A DNA stretch of 64,000 nucleotides from Oligoflexus tunisiensis (lineage in GTDB: Bacteria; Bdellovibrionota_B; Oligoflexia; Oligoflexales; Oligoflexaceae): contig NZ_BDFO01000001.1 in the NCBI RefSeq assembly GCF_001748245.1, positions 5,683,778-5,747,777 on the forward strand, written 5' to 3'. Made by a program: the position numbers and the translations under genes. The notes under the pieces were generated by a model. That model had not been told where the DNA came from, ran no database searches, and saw nothing but the letters and a program-made list of their open reading frames with translations. This document shows, in pieces, positions 16,147 through 24,017 of the stretch. Each line of letters begins with the position of its first letter. Within the stretch, counting starts at the first letter, position 1.

Positions 16147-16728
16147 TCATTCGAGGATGCGGGCGCCTTCCGCAAAACTGAGGCGCGGGTTGCGCGGAAA
16201 CAGCTGACTGGCATCACCGTAACCAAGGTTGACGAGCAGACTTGATTTCCAGCCGGTATCCTTCAGAAAGGCGGCGTCCACCGCATCCTTGTCAAAGCCG
16301 GCCATCGGTCCTGCATCCAGTCCATGCGCCCGCGCGGCCAGAATAAAATATCCGTGCTGCAGCGCGCTATTGTATTGTGCTGTCTCACGCGCCAGGCTTT
16401 CGTTGCCCGTGAACCAGCTCTTCGCATCCGCATGGGGAAAAGTTCTGGGCAGCTGCTCATAAAACTCCGGATCATAAGCAAGGATCGCAGTCACCGGAGC
16501 GGTGCGGGTTTTTTCCAGATTTCCCGGCGTTACACATTCCAAAAGTTTATCCTTCATTGGTCCAGCCTTCACAAAAACCACACGCGCCGGCAGGCAGTTG
16601 GCGCTGGTCGGACCCCATTCCATGCTTTCATAAATTTTTTGCAGAATGAGATCATCAACAGGTCGATCGAGCCACACATTGTGAGTGCGGGCGTTTTGAA
16701 AGATTTGGTCGAGATGAATGGTCTTCAC
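16147..16728 (-). CDS. Nitroreductase-family NAD(P)H oxidoreductase, RutE/HadB-like
   Basis: The 193-residue flavoprotein matches the malonic semialdehyde reductase (RutE-like) branch of the nitroreductases: the WGPTSANCLPAR motif near residues 38-49, then ARAHGLDAGPMAGFD and VNLGYGD. It begins with GTG at 16728, with AAGGAG 7 bases upstream. It lies directly upstream of a dioxygenase gene and downstream of a LysR gene on the same strand. No other rut genes are present, so a role in pyrimidine breakdown is not supported; reduction of a small aldehyde or quinone-like compound is more likely. Confidence 0.88.
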   Translation of the reverse strand: MKTIHLDQIFQNARTHNVWLDRPVDDLILQKIYESMEWGPTSANCLPARVVFVKAGPMKDKLLECVTPGNLEKTRTAPVTAILAYDPEFYEQLPRTFPHADAKSWFTGNESLARETAQYNSALQHGYFILAARAHGLDAGPMAGFDKDAVDAAFLKDTGWKSSLLVNLGYGDASQLFPRNPRLSFAEGARILE

Positions 16729-16746
16729 AGATCAACTCCTTTGTCC

Positions 16747-16831
16747 ATTGTTCACTCCCCTACTTTACGGCGTAAATCTGTTGAACAATAGATGGGTTAA
16801 TCTGGAAAGATTGTTCCACTGGCTGGACAAT
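16747..16831. promoter_or_regulatory. Candidate LysR-type operator region: repeated ATTGTTC arms and TTTACG-G-CGTAAA palindrome
   Basis: The 102-base gap upstream of the nitroreductase holds ATTGTTCA (16747), TGAACAAT (16782), ATTGTTCC (16810) and GGACAAT (16825), which form two inverted pairs. A perfect 13-base palindrome TTTACG-G-CGTAAA is at 16764-16776 and also has the T-N11-A form expected for LysR regulators. Binding of the neighbouring LysR protein is inferred. Confidence 0.5.
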
Positions 16832-17709
16832 CAGGTGTAGGCGGCCTTTAAAGCCACCGCACAGGCCTGCACAAAGGCTCGCACCTTGGGATGCTGGAAT
16901 CGCTGGGCCGGATAAACCAGACTGATTGCGTTGGTTTCCCCCCTCCAGTCCTCAAGGACGCGGACGAGGCGGCCGGCCGCGAGAGACTCTCGAACCAGCA
17001 TGTTGGGAATGAGGGCGAGACCGAGTCCTTCCTCAGCCAGGGCCTGCAGCGCGGGAAACTCATCCGCAGACACGCGGCTTTGGATCGGGACCGCAATGGG
17101 CTTGCCGTTTTTATAAAAGGTCCACTCGGTGCGTGAGGCAAATCGCAGGCAATCATATTTCACAAGATCACGCGGATGATTCAAATCCTTGAGACGGGAC
17201 GCGTAAGACGGTGCTGCCACCAGGAGCGATTCATTGGTGGCAACCCGTTTGGCGATCAGGCTGGAACTTTTGAGAGCCCCACCGCGAATGGCAACATCCA
17301 CACCTTCACCCACAAGATCCACATAACGATTGGTCAGCAGAAGATCGACGCTGATGGCCGGATACTGGGCCAGAAATCCCGACAGAAATTGGGCCAGAAA
17401 GCGCCCGAGGTTCACCGGCGCGGTGACAACGAGGCGGCCCTGGGGCGTGGCCTGGCTTTGAGCCAACGCGTGTTCCGCCTCTTCAATTTCAGCGAGCGCG
17501 TGCGAGCAGGCTTGAAAAAAGGCGGCGCCTTCAGCCGTCATGTTGAGTTTTCGCGTCGTGCGCTGCAGCAGAGTCACACCCAGACGTTTCTCCAGTGCGG
17601 CGACCTTGGCGCTGATGGTGGATTTGGGAGCTTCCAGTGAACGGGCGGCCTGGGTAAAGCTTCCAGCCTGGACAACTTTCACAAAAGCTGCAACATCACT
17701 GATATCCAT
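16831..17709 (-). CDS. LysR-family transcriptional regulator
   Basis: The 292-residue protein has the N-terminal winged helix-turn-helix (AFVKVVQAGSFTQAARSL, about residues 8-25, and SAKVAALEKRLGVTLL) and a LysR substrate-binding domain (about 90-290). The subgroup resembles the one with VAIRGG in the effector domain, as in many LysR repressors of quinone or aldehyde reductases. The ATG at 17709 has GGGAG 6 bases upstream. It is on the same strand as the nitroreductase-dioxygenase pair downstream and is its likely regulator; inverted repeats lie between. Confidence 0.95.
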   Translation of the reverse strand: MDISDVAAFVKVVQAGSFTQAARSLEAPKSTISAKVAALEKRLGVTLLQRTTRKLNMTAEGAAFFQACSHALAEIEEAEHALAQSQATPQGRLVVTAPVNLGRFLAQFLSGFLAQYPAISVDLLLTNRYVDLVGEGVDVAIRGGALKSSSLIAKRVATNESLLVAAPSYASRLKDLNHPRDLVKYDCLRFASRTEWTFYKNGKPIAVPIQSRVSADEFPALQALAEEGLGLALIPNMLVRESLAAGRLVRVLEDWRGETNAISLVYPAQRFQHPKVRAFVQACAVALKAAYT

Positions 17710-17784
17710 GTTTTTCTCCCCTCCAAAGGCTTTCAAGTTTATAATGGTGAAGCCGGACACTGCATTAAGAAAGAGGCAAGGCTC

Positions 17785-18912
17785 ATGGCTCTGAAGAATT
17801 TGAATCAATACCTGAGCGATTGGCAGAACCATGGATTTCTGACTTCGGAGCAGGCGGCGGCCATTCGTCAGTTCGAAGCCGCACGGGCGCCAGGTTCGCG
17901 TCTGATGCTGGCCCTGACCATCCTGGCTGTGCTTTCCATCGGGCTTGGGTTGATCAGCCTGATCGCGGCCAACTGGAATGCCATTCCTGGCTGGTTCAAG
18001 CTTTTGACTTACTTTGCGCTGATGCTGGGTCAGGTGTATGCGCTCATGCGCTGGGATCAAAAACCTGGATGGGTGCGGGAAGGCTGGCACTTCCTTTTTA
18101 TCATTTCCATTCTCGCCGGCATCGGTTTGATCGCACAGATTTTTCATGTTCCCAGCGATGGCTGGCGGGGTGCAGCGCTCTGGTCCGCGCTCAGCCTGGG
18201 TATTATGCTGCGGGCCCGCTCGTGGCATACCGTCCTTCTTTGGTTTGTGAGTTTCGGCTGGGCCTGGCTCGGCTTTGTTTTTCAGAATTCCCGGGACGCT
18301 TTTTTGCGGCTGGAAGGGTTGATGGGCACCGTCACCCTGCTTTGCATTCTGGCGAGTCTAAGGGGCCGCTGGTCCCTGCCGGAACCCCAACGCTCGGTGA
18401 CCTTGATGCTGGGCTCACTCCTCATGCTGGTGGCTGGACCCTGGTTTTTTCTGGCCCGCAAGGCCTCTTCACCCGAGGTCGGCATCGATCTGATCGTGGC
18501 GCTGCTGCTGGCCGGGCTTTGGCTCCTCGTGCTGCGGCCACGGCTCAGGCGGCCGCAAATGATCGCGGCGGTCGTGGTGGCTTTGGGATTTTTTGCCCGC
18601 TGGTGGATCGTGGAATTCGCCCGGAGCGATCTCCTGGAAAACTGGCCCAACTTTTTGGAAACCGTGGTCTTTGTCGTTCAGATGAGCGCGCTCGGTCTTT
18701 TGGCCTTGCACTGGGATCGAAGCCGCATCTTTGATGCTCTGACGCTCCTGATGGCGGCCCGCATCTTCACTCTGTTTTTTACGCTCTTTGGAACACTGTT
18801 CACGACCGGGGCCGGCCTTATTCTTTTTGGAGTTCTGGTGCTGGTCCTTCTGCACGCCTGGTATCGTTATCATGATCGTCTGCAATCGCGACTCAAGGAT
18901 ATTCTGCGATGA
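17785..18912 (+). CDS. DUF2157-domain polytopic membrane protein
   Basis: The 375-residue protein starts with a short soluble segment (YLSDWQNHGFLTSEQAAAI) typical of DUF2157, followed by about ten hydrophobic segments. The function of the family is not known. The start has GAGG upstream. Its stop overlaps the ATG of the GDYXXLXY gene (ATGA at 18909-18912), a pairing common for this family. It is divergent from the LysR gene. Confidence 0.85.
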   Translation: MALKNLNQYLSDWQNHGFLTSEQAAAIRQFEAARAPGSRLMLALTILAVLSIGLGLISLIAANWNAIPGWFKLLTYFALMLGQVYALMRWDQKPGWVREGWHFLFIISILAGIGLIAQIFHVPSDGWRGAALWSALSLGIMLRARSWHTVLLWFVSFGWAWLGFVFQNSRDAFLRLEGLMGTVTLLCILASLRGRWSLPEPQRSVTLMLGSLLMLVAGPWFFLARKASSPEVGIDLIVALLLAGLWLLVLRPRLRRPQMIAAVVVALGFFARWWIVEFARSDLLENWPNFLETVVFVVQMSALGLLALHWDRSRIFDALTLLMAARIFTLFFTLFGTLFTTGAGLILFGVLVLVLLHAWYRYHDRLQSRLKDILR

Positions 18913-19448
18913 AAATAAATCCCAAGGCCCTGCTGGTTTTTCTTCTGCCCGTGATCGTGCTCGGTCTTTGGGCTTTGAAATTACGCTATCAAGGAACGCG
19001 CGGCGTGGATGTCGAGCTGCCGATAGAAGGCTTTGATCCCCGTGATCCCATTTCGGGGCATTATGTCACGTACCGACTGGCCATGGGCCGGCATGATCCC
19101 TGTCGCCCCACCGATGGTCCCTTGATCAACCGCGAGGAGGCACGCTGCCTTTGTTTTGACACCAGCGAAAGCCCACAGCCGAACTGGGCGGGAGCCTGTG
19201 CTGCGAAACCCTCGGCCTGCCGTCTCCATCTGCAAGGCACCTGCACCTGGTCGGGTTTCACCGCCGGGGTCGAGCGTTATTATATCCCCGAAGCGGACAG
19301 CGCCTGGCTGAAGGTCGTACCTCCGAAGAGCCGCATCATTCTCACCCTCACCGGAGACGGTGACGCGCAGGTCAAGGCCTTCCTTCCCGAGGGCGAAGAC
19401 TACAACGTCTGGATCCAACGTCAGAAAACTGAAAAGGCGTCCCCTTGA
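18909..19448 (+). CDS. GDYXXLXY-motif membrane-anchored protein
   Basis: The 179-residue product has one N-terminal membrane helix and then a DPRDPISGHYVTYR block near residues 38-51, which is the family motif (consensus DPRD-x3-GDYVxLxY, here with His for Asp). A Cys-rich insert (six Cys between about residues 61 and 107) is unusual for the family and may form disulfides in the periplasm. It overlaps the DUF2157 gene by 4 bases. Function unknown. Confidence 0.8.
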   Translation: MKINPKALLVFLLPVIVLGLWALKLRYQGTRGVDVELPIEGFDPRDPISGHYVTYRLAMGRHDPCRPTDGPLINREEARCLCFDTSESPQPNWAGACAAKPSACRLHLQGTCTWSGFTAGVERYYIPEADSAWLKVVPPKSRIILTLTGDGDAQVKAFLPEGEDYNVWIQRQKTEKASP

Positions 19449-19553
19449 TGCTGTCAGGTTCATGGACACTCACGGCGGTCGAAGCAACAGAAATTATTGA
19501 ATAATATATTGGCCCGCATCTTGTAAGTGTCTGTTACCGACATGGAGAGGAAC

Positions 19554-20621
19554 ATGACTATGCGTAAACTTCTTGGAATCGTTGCCATTGTGCTTGTGGC
19601 TCAGGCTGGTTGTAAGCGGCGCTCAATGAAAGAAATCCAGGTCGCGGACGCGTTGCCGTCATCCTCCGACCTGACTTCGGAAGTTGACCTCGACCGCCTC
19701 AAACAGGAAAGAAATGAACTGATCGCCCAGCTGGAAGCGCAGCAGGTGGAAGGCGCACGCCTCATTGCCGAGCTGACCCTGGAGCGGGATGAGCTGAATG
19801 CTCAGAAATCGTCCATTGAACTCAATATCACCCGTCTGCAAAGGGAACTGGATGCCTCCACAACGCCCGAGGAGCGCGCCCAGATTCAATTCAAACTGGA
19901 CAACGCGGTGAAGGAGCGTGAGGAACTCACGAAAAAATTGGAATGGAATGCGGATGCCATTCGGGATCTTTTGCAAAAAATGGATGCGCTTTCGGATGAG
20001 ATCCGCAAGGCGAACGCCAAAATTTCTGATTTAAACGATCGCATTGAAGTGCTGGAGAACGAACTCGCCATCGAGCGTTCCAAAGTGGAAACCATCAGTG
20101 TATCCTCGCTGCCCAAGGCGGATGCCCCTGGCGCCACCGTCGCGACGCCCACGCCAACGCCATCCAGCACGCCGATCTCCACGACCCAGGGCACGGTCAG
20201 CACGATCGCCTGGCAACTCTACCGGCAGAATGCGGACAACACGCAGACCTGCTTTGAATTCGGCAGCACGCTGAGCGGTGCGGCGCTCCTGGGTCTTCCT
20301 TGCGTCACACCACCTCCGATCCGTCAGCAGTTTAAGACGGAGAGCTTTGGGACACAGTTTCTGCTCGTCGATCAAAGAACTCAAATGTGTGTGCGTCTGG
20401 ACTCAGCCGCCACGGTGCCGGCTTCCGCCCGCATATTGCTGGGCGCCTGCAAGCGCGGTGGGGATATGGATGAACTCTGGAACTTCACGGGCGTGAATAT
20501 TGACACCGGCGAATTTCAATTGCGCAGCGTAAAAACCGGCAACTGCCTGCATATTGCAGCCGACCGAAAAGTTGTGCAGCTGCCCTGTGGCCAGGCTGTG
20601 AATCTGCTCTCGGCCCCTTGA
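19554..20621 (+). CDS. Coiled-coil lipoprotein with a ricin-type lectin-like C-terminal domain
   Basis: The 355-residue protein has a lipobox-like end of signal (AQAGC near residue 20), a long Glu/Lys-rich coiled coil (about 45-180), a Thr/Pro linker (about 190-215) and a C-terminal region with SVKTGNCLHI and related blocks, which resemble the repeated units of a ricin B-type trefoil. It is probably a lipid-anchored, extended envelope protein that binds sugars. GGAG lies 6 bases before the ATG at 19554; ATG 19560 is the alternative. Confidence 0.75.
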   Translation: MTMRKLLGIVAIVLVAQAGCKRRSMKEIQVADALPSSSDLTSEVDLDRLKQERNELIAQLEAQQVEGARLIAELTLERDELNAQKSSIELNITRLQRELDASTTPEERAQIQFKLDNAVKEREELTKKLEWNADAIRDLLQKMDALSDEIRKANAKISDLNDRIEVLENELAIERSKVETISVSSLPKADAPGATVATPTPTPSSTPISTTQGTVSTIAWQLYRQNADNTQTCFEFGSTLSGAALLGLPCVTPPPIRQQFKTESFGTQFLLVDQRTQMCVRLDSAATVPASARILLGACKRGGDMDELWNFTGVNIDTGEFQLRSVKTGNCLHIAADRKVVQLPCGQAVNLLSAP

Positions 20622-20629
20622 TGATTCTT

Positions 20630-20676
20630 CAGGAGACAAAGTTCGGTCCCGCCGATCAGGGCAGGACCGAAGTCTC
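20630..20676. terminator. Bidirectional hairpin between convergent genes
   Basis: TTCGGTCC (20642-20649) pairs with GGACCGAA (20664-20671), and flanking GAGAC pairs with GTCTC to extend the stem. It separates the lectin lipoprotein from ctpA. Neither side has a strong T run. Confidence 0.5.
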
Positions 20677-20681
20677 ATGTC

Positions 20682-21914
20682 TTAGCTTTTCAGTTTCAGG
20701 ACATTGATGGCCGTCTGCAGTTGCACATCCGCCTGAACCCTCTGCTCGATATTACGCTGCGATTGCAGCTTGATGGCTTCATCTTCGCTGAACTCAACCA
20801 CGATATCGGGTTGCAATCCCTTGCCGCTCAGGTCGCTGCCGTCGGGCGCGAGGAAGGTGGCCGTCGTATACTTGATCGCGTATTTGTTGGGCAGCTCATC
20901 CACGCTTTGCGCGCTCCACTTGCCATAAGTGTGCGTGCCGACCGTGGTGGCTCCGGCACTCATTTTCAACGCGCCGGCCATGATTTCGGCACCGGATTTG
21001 GTATGGCCGTTCATCAGGACCACCAGCGGAATCGAGCCGAGGATAGGCTCCCCTTTGCTCAGAAGATCCTCCTGCACCGGACCGCGCTTGATGACCTTGA
21101 CGATGAGTTTGCCTTTGGGAATGAAGTGCTCAATACTCTCGGTGGTCTTTTCAAAAGCCCCGCCCTGGTTGCCCCGCAGATCGATGATCAGGCCTTTGAT
21201 GCCTTTGCCTTTCAGCTCGGTCAGCTTCTTTTTCAAAAGATCGGGCGTGGCTTCGGTGAAGTTGCGGATGGCGAGGAGCGCAACATCCTTGTTGATCATC
21301 TGGCTCGTTACGGAATCCCAGACGAGCCCCTGGCGCTTGATCTTCAGGACTTTGACATTATCTTCATGCAGCACGGTCAGCTGCACCTGGCTGCCCTCCT
21401 TGCCGCGAATGGCATAAACCATATCGCGCAGCTGCTTGCCTTTGAAACTTTGGCCATCAATGCGCAGAATCTGATCGCCGCGCTTGATACCGGCCTTTTC
21501 CGCAGGAGTTCCGGGGATCACGCCCATGACGTCGGCATAGCCATTGGCCTCGTTGAAACCCACTTCAATCCCGACCCCTACGATGCGGCCCTGCATGTCA
21601 CCCAGCAGTTCACGATACTCGGTGGGCGACATCAATTTATTCCACATGGTCATCTCGGGATCGATCTGGCTGAGCATGCCTTCCACAGCTGCGCGATAAA
21701 GATCATCCTCGGTCAGACCCTTGTTCACATAATGTTTCAGGAGAGCCTGTTTCACGGTTTCAAAGTTGGCGGCACCGTTGCTGAAGGGCTCCTGGGGTTT
21801 GTTGCGCCAGCTGGCAAAGTCCGCATCCTCTTTTTTGGCCAGAGCGATCATGCTCCCGGTCGCCAGCACCACAGCAGAAATGCCCATCAGGATGGAATGT
21901 CGTTTCGGTATCAT
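20682..21914 (-). CDS. S41-family C-terminal processing protease (CtpA/Prc-like)
   Basis: The 410-residue protein has an N-terminal signal or membrane anchor (about 1-25), a PDZ domain (about 110-195, with GDQILRIDGQSF) and an S41 protease domain with RGNQGGAFE, the catalytic Ser in the HTKSGAEI motif and the catalytic Lys in TYGKWSAQS. It cuts proteins near their C-terminus in the periplasm. It is the third gene behind an ECF sigma factor and an anti-sigma factor on the same strand (27-base gap), so it may act on the envelope-stress signal or belong to the regulon. Confidence 0.94.
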   Translation of the reverse strand: MIPKRHSILMGISAVVLATGSMIALAKKEDADFASWRNKPQEPFSNGAANFETVKQALLKHYVNKGLTEDDLYRAAVEGMLSQIDPEMTMWNKLMSPTEYRELLGDMQGRIVGVGIEVGFNEANGYADVMGVIPGTPAEKAGIKRGDQILRIDGQSFKGKQLRDMVYAIRGKEGSQVQLTVLHEDNVKVLKIKRQGLVWDSVTSQMINKDVALLAIRNFTEATPDLLKKKLTELKGKGIKGLIIDLRGNQGGAFEKTTESIEHFIPKGKLIVKVIKRGPVQEDLLSKGEPILGSIPLVVLMNGHTKSGAEIMAGALKMSAGATTVGTHTYGKWSAQSVDELPNKYAIKYTTATFLAPDGSDLSGKGLQPDIVVEFSEDEAIKLQSQRNIEQRVQADVQLQTAINVLKLKS

Positions 21915-21941
21915 GGTTTGCCCTTTCCGCTTTCCACAGCT

Positions 21942-22370
21942 TCAAATGATATTGATATGCCCAGGATTCTCGCCGCCGGAGTCCACAGCCTCGTCCAGAC
22001 CGTTGGTCATCTCCATTTGCGGGGCTGGCCGATCGGCTGGTTTATCATTCAGCTTTTGGACCTGGCCCGAAATCAGGATCAGGAGCAGGGCTGCGGCAGC
22101 CATGAGACCGCCAATGATGAAGCGGCGGGGATGCTCACGCACCTGCCCATAGGTAAAGGCCAGAAACTCGCGATGAATTTTCGCCTTCACCTCGGCCGAG
22201 GGCCGCAGCGCCACGACTTGGGCTGATTCCACATCGCGTTTCAAAAGAAGGAATTCCTCGAGGCAGGCTGAACAATCCAGCAGATGCGCTTCCACCTGCG
22301 CTCTGGTATCCAGATCGATGTTTCCAAATTGGAAATCGATCAGATGTTCCTGGTTTATTTTGCAATCCAT
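21942..22370 (-). CDS. Anti-sigma factor with zinc-finger (zf-HC2-like) domain
   Basis: The 142-residue protein has an N-terminal zinc-finger with AHLLDCSAC (HxxxCxxC, about residues 28-36) that would hold the sigma factor, one membrane helix (about 85-103), and a short periplasmic tail. It overlaps the sigma factor gene by 16 bases. It would keep the sigma factor inactive until an envelope signal releases it. Confidence 0.9.
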   Translation of the reverse strand: MDCKINQEHLIDFQFGNIDLDTRAQVEAHLLDCSACLEEFLLLKRDVESAQVVALRPSAEVKAKIHREFLAFTYGQVREHPRRFIIGGLMAAAALLLILISGQVQKLNDKPADRPAPQMEMTNGLDEAVDSGGENPGHINII

Positions 22371-22894
22371 TTGCCCATTTCCTTTCTTAGCTGCGTCACC
22401 ATCAGGTGAACCCGGGATTTCACGGTCCCCAGAGGAATCCCGAGGATGTCAGACATTTCTTCGTAACTCCGGCCTTCGCGGCGCAAGGCATAGACCTGGC
22501 GCAAGGGTTCGCTCAAACTCGCGGCCACCTTTTGCATGTGCTCCAGATCCTCCGGATCAGGCCAGGTGTCGAGGGAGCGCACGGCCGCGCTATCGTAATC
22601 GGTAACGGCGGCCAGCGCGCGGCCTTCCCGTTTTTTCGAACGGAGGCGGTTCAAGGAAAGATTCAGGGACACCTTGAACAGCCAGCCGGCGAAGCCACCC
22701 GCCGCAAACTCCAGAGCCGGTCCTTTAAAAATGGCGAGCATGGCCTCATGGAAGACTTCCTCGGCGTCCTGCTGGCTTTGCAGACGCCGATAGATATAGC
22801 CGTAAATCGGTCCTTCGTAACGTGCGTACAGCTTCTCGAAGGCCGCCTTGGACCCACTGCGAACTTCGAGATAGAGCTGCTCATCGGATTCCAT
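22355..22894 (-). CDS. ECF RNA polymerase sigma-70 factor
   Basis: The 179-residue protein has sigma region 2 (EKLYARYEGPIYGYIYRR and QDAEEVFHEAML, about residues 20-50) and region 4 (about 120-172, with REGRSYEEMSDILGIPLG and VKSRVH as the -35 recognition helix). No region 3 is present, as usual for ECF factors. AGGAAAGG precedes the ATG. Operon with an anti-sigma factor and CtpA. A GTTCAC/GTGAAC inverted pair (22945-22976) lies upstream in the promoter region and may be a control site. Confidence 0.95.
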   Translation of the reverse strand: MESDEQLYLEVRSGSKAAFEKLYARYEGPIYGYIYRRLQSQQDAEEVFHEAMLAIFKGPALEFAAGGFAGWLFKVSLNLSLNRLRSKKREGRALAAVTDYDSAAVRSLDTWPDPEDLEHMQKVAASLSEPLRQVYALRREGRSYEEMSDILGIPLGTVKSRVHLMVTQLRKEMGKWIAK

Positions 22895-23028
22895 GCCAAC
22901 CCTTTCCTAAGGCCTCAAGGGTGAAACACCAGAGAGGGACCAATGTTCACTGGATCATGAAAAAAATTTCGTGAACCTTTATTATCCAGCAAAATTCGGA
23001 ACTTGGCAAAGAAAACAATCGGTAAGGA

Positions 23029-23172
23029 TTACCGACGAAGACGGACCGGGACTTTCTTGAGCTGGCGGGAGGCCCGATAGGTCGTTACCTTGTCCAGCAC
23101 ATAGTCGGAAAGCAGGATCATGGCATAAAGACCAAGGATTTGCATGACAAAGGCCAACAGAACGACGTTCAT
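23029..23172 (-). CDS. Small single-helix membrane protein, 47 residues
   Basis: An ATG at 23172, with AGGAG 7 bases upstream, opens a 47-residue frame ending at 23029. The product has one membrane helix (about residues 3-22, starting MNVVLLAFVMQ) followed by a strongly basic C-terminal tail (KKVPVRLRR), so the tail should face the cytoplasm. The good ribosome site and clean membrane layout make it likely to be real. A 12-bp palindrome, GGTGGCGCCACC, lies at 23203-23214 just upstream. Confidence 0.65.
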   Translation of the reverse strand: MNVVLLAFVMQILGLYAMILLSDYVLDKVTTYRASRQLKKVPVRLRR

Positions 23173-23202
23173 GATGTTTCTCCTGAGCGAGTTGCGAGTT
23201 CG

Positions 23203-23214
23203 GGTGGCGCCACC
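23203..23214. promoter_or_regulatory. Perfect 12-bp palindrome upstream of the small membrane protein
   Basis: GGTGGCGCCACC is fully self-complementary and lies 31 bases upstream of the ATG at 23172, where an operator could act. It is GC-rich and could be chance in this genome. Confidence 0.25.
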
Positions 23215-23318
23215 AGTCTGCGTCTGCGCCGCCCTCTTAATGGAGAAACACCGCGCCCGGGGATTTGTTCAAAGCTGCGCGGAATTTTTTTTGATTTTGA
23301 CGGGGAGTAAGGTTTCCC

Positions 23319-23756
23319 TCAAAGAGCCTGGTTGATCTGCATGAGCCGGTCTTCGAGAGCATTGATACATTGGGTAAGGGCCGTATAAACTTCCCAGCGA
23401 AGCACATACTCAGACTGCATGATGCCGTCATAGGTGGAGTAGCCGGGGAGAAGGCAGCTGACATCATGGAAGCGCTGGTTGATCTGCGCCTGGAAGATCT
23501 GGCCTTTCGTCCATTCCAGACGTACAGGATATTGCTGACTCATGCGGAAGAAGACTTGCACTTCATTCTTTTGGGGTTTCAGCACAACCTGATGAAAACG
23601 AAAGTCAAAGGCGCCTTCACACCAGGTGTCACCGCAGATGGAGTCGATGGCTTTCATGATGCGATCGGCGTCCGCTTCCGCCGCAGCTGCGCCGTGGGCG
23701 CGGACCAGAAAAAACAAGGCAACGAAAAGTTTGGTATAAAGAAAGCATGTTTTCAT
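23319..23756 (-). CDS. Secreted Cys-containing protein, unknown function
   Basis: The 145-residue protein has a signal peptide (cleavage near residue 24-27, after AAA) and four Cys residues in the mature part, in ICGDTWC, VSCLL and TQCIN contexts, which could form two disulfides. No family is recognised. A GAGG-like site lies close to the ATG at 23756. The 23757-24017 stretch beyond it holds no gene that I can support. Confidence 0.65.
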   Translation of the reverse strand: MKTCFLYTKLFVALFFLVRAHGAAAAEADADRIMKAIDSICGDTWCEGAFDFRFHQVVLKPQKNEVQVFFRMSQQYPVRLEWTKGQIFQAQINQRFHDVSCLLPGYSTYDGIMQSEYVLRWEVYTALTQCINALEDRLMQINQAL

Positions 23757-24017
23757 ATATCACCTCGAACAAAAGAACGCGTTGGCGCCGGCTCCAGGGC
23801 CGGTCGAACCTTCACGAATAGCATGTTCCCCTGGCGGTTACAACTGTGCTCCGCTTCATGTCTTCACGGAAAATAAATGTCCCTACATTTGTTGTTAGTA
23901 AAATAAGGCCAGGCTTGCGAACGCGGAATGGGGGCGGCAGGGAATGGCGGAGGGCGACAGCTCAACCGTGGGTTGAAACGTGTGTCCAGCGGTCGACAGG
24001 GGAAGCCTCCGGTCGTT

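Noticed and set aside
17710..18228. N-terminal extension of the LysR protein
   Set aside because: The frame is open upstream but carries no helix-turn-helix features, overlaps the divergent DUF2157 gene, and a ribosome site stands before 17709.
20721..22226. 501-codon plus-strand frame opposite the CtpA and anti-sigma genes
   Set aside because: Antisense shadow of three certain genes; no domains and no ribosome site.
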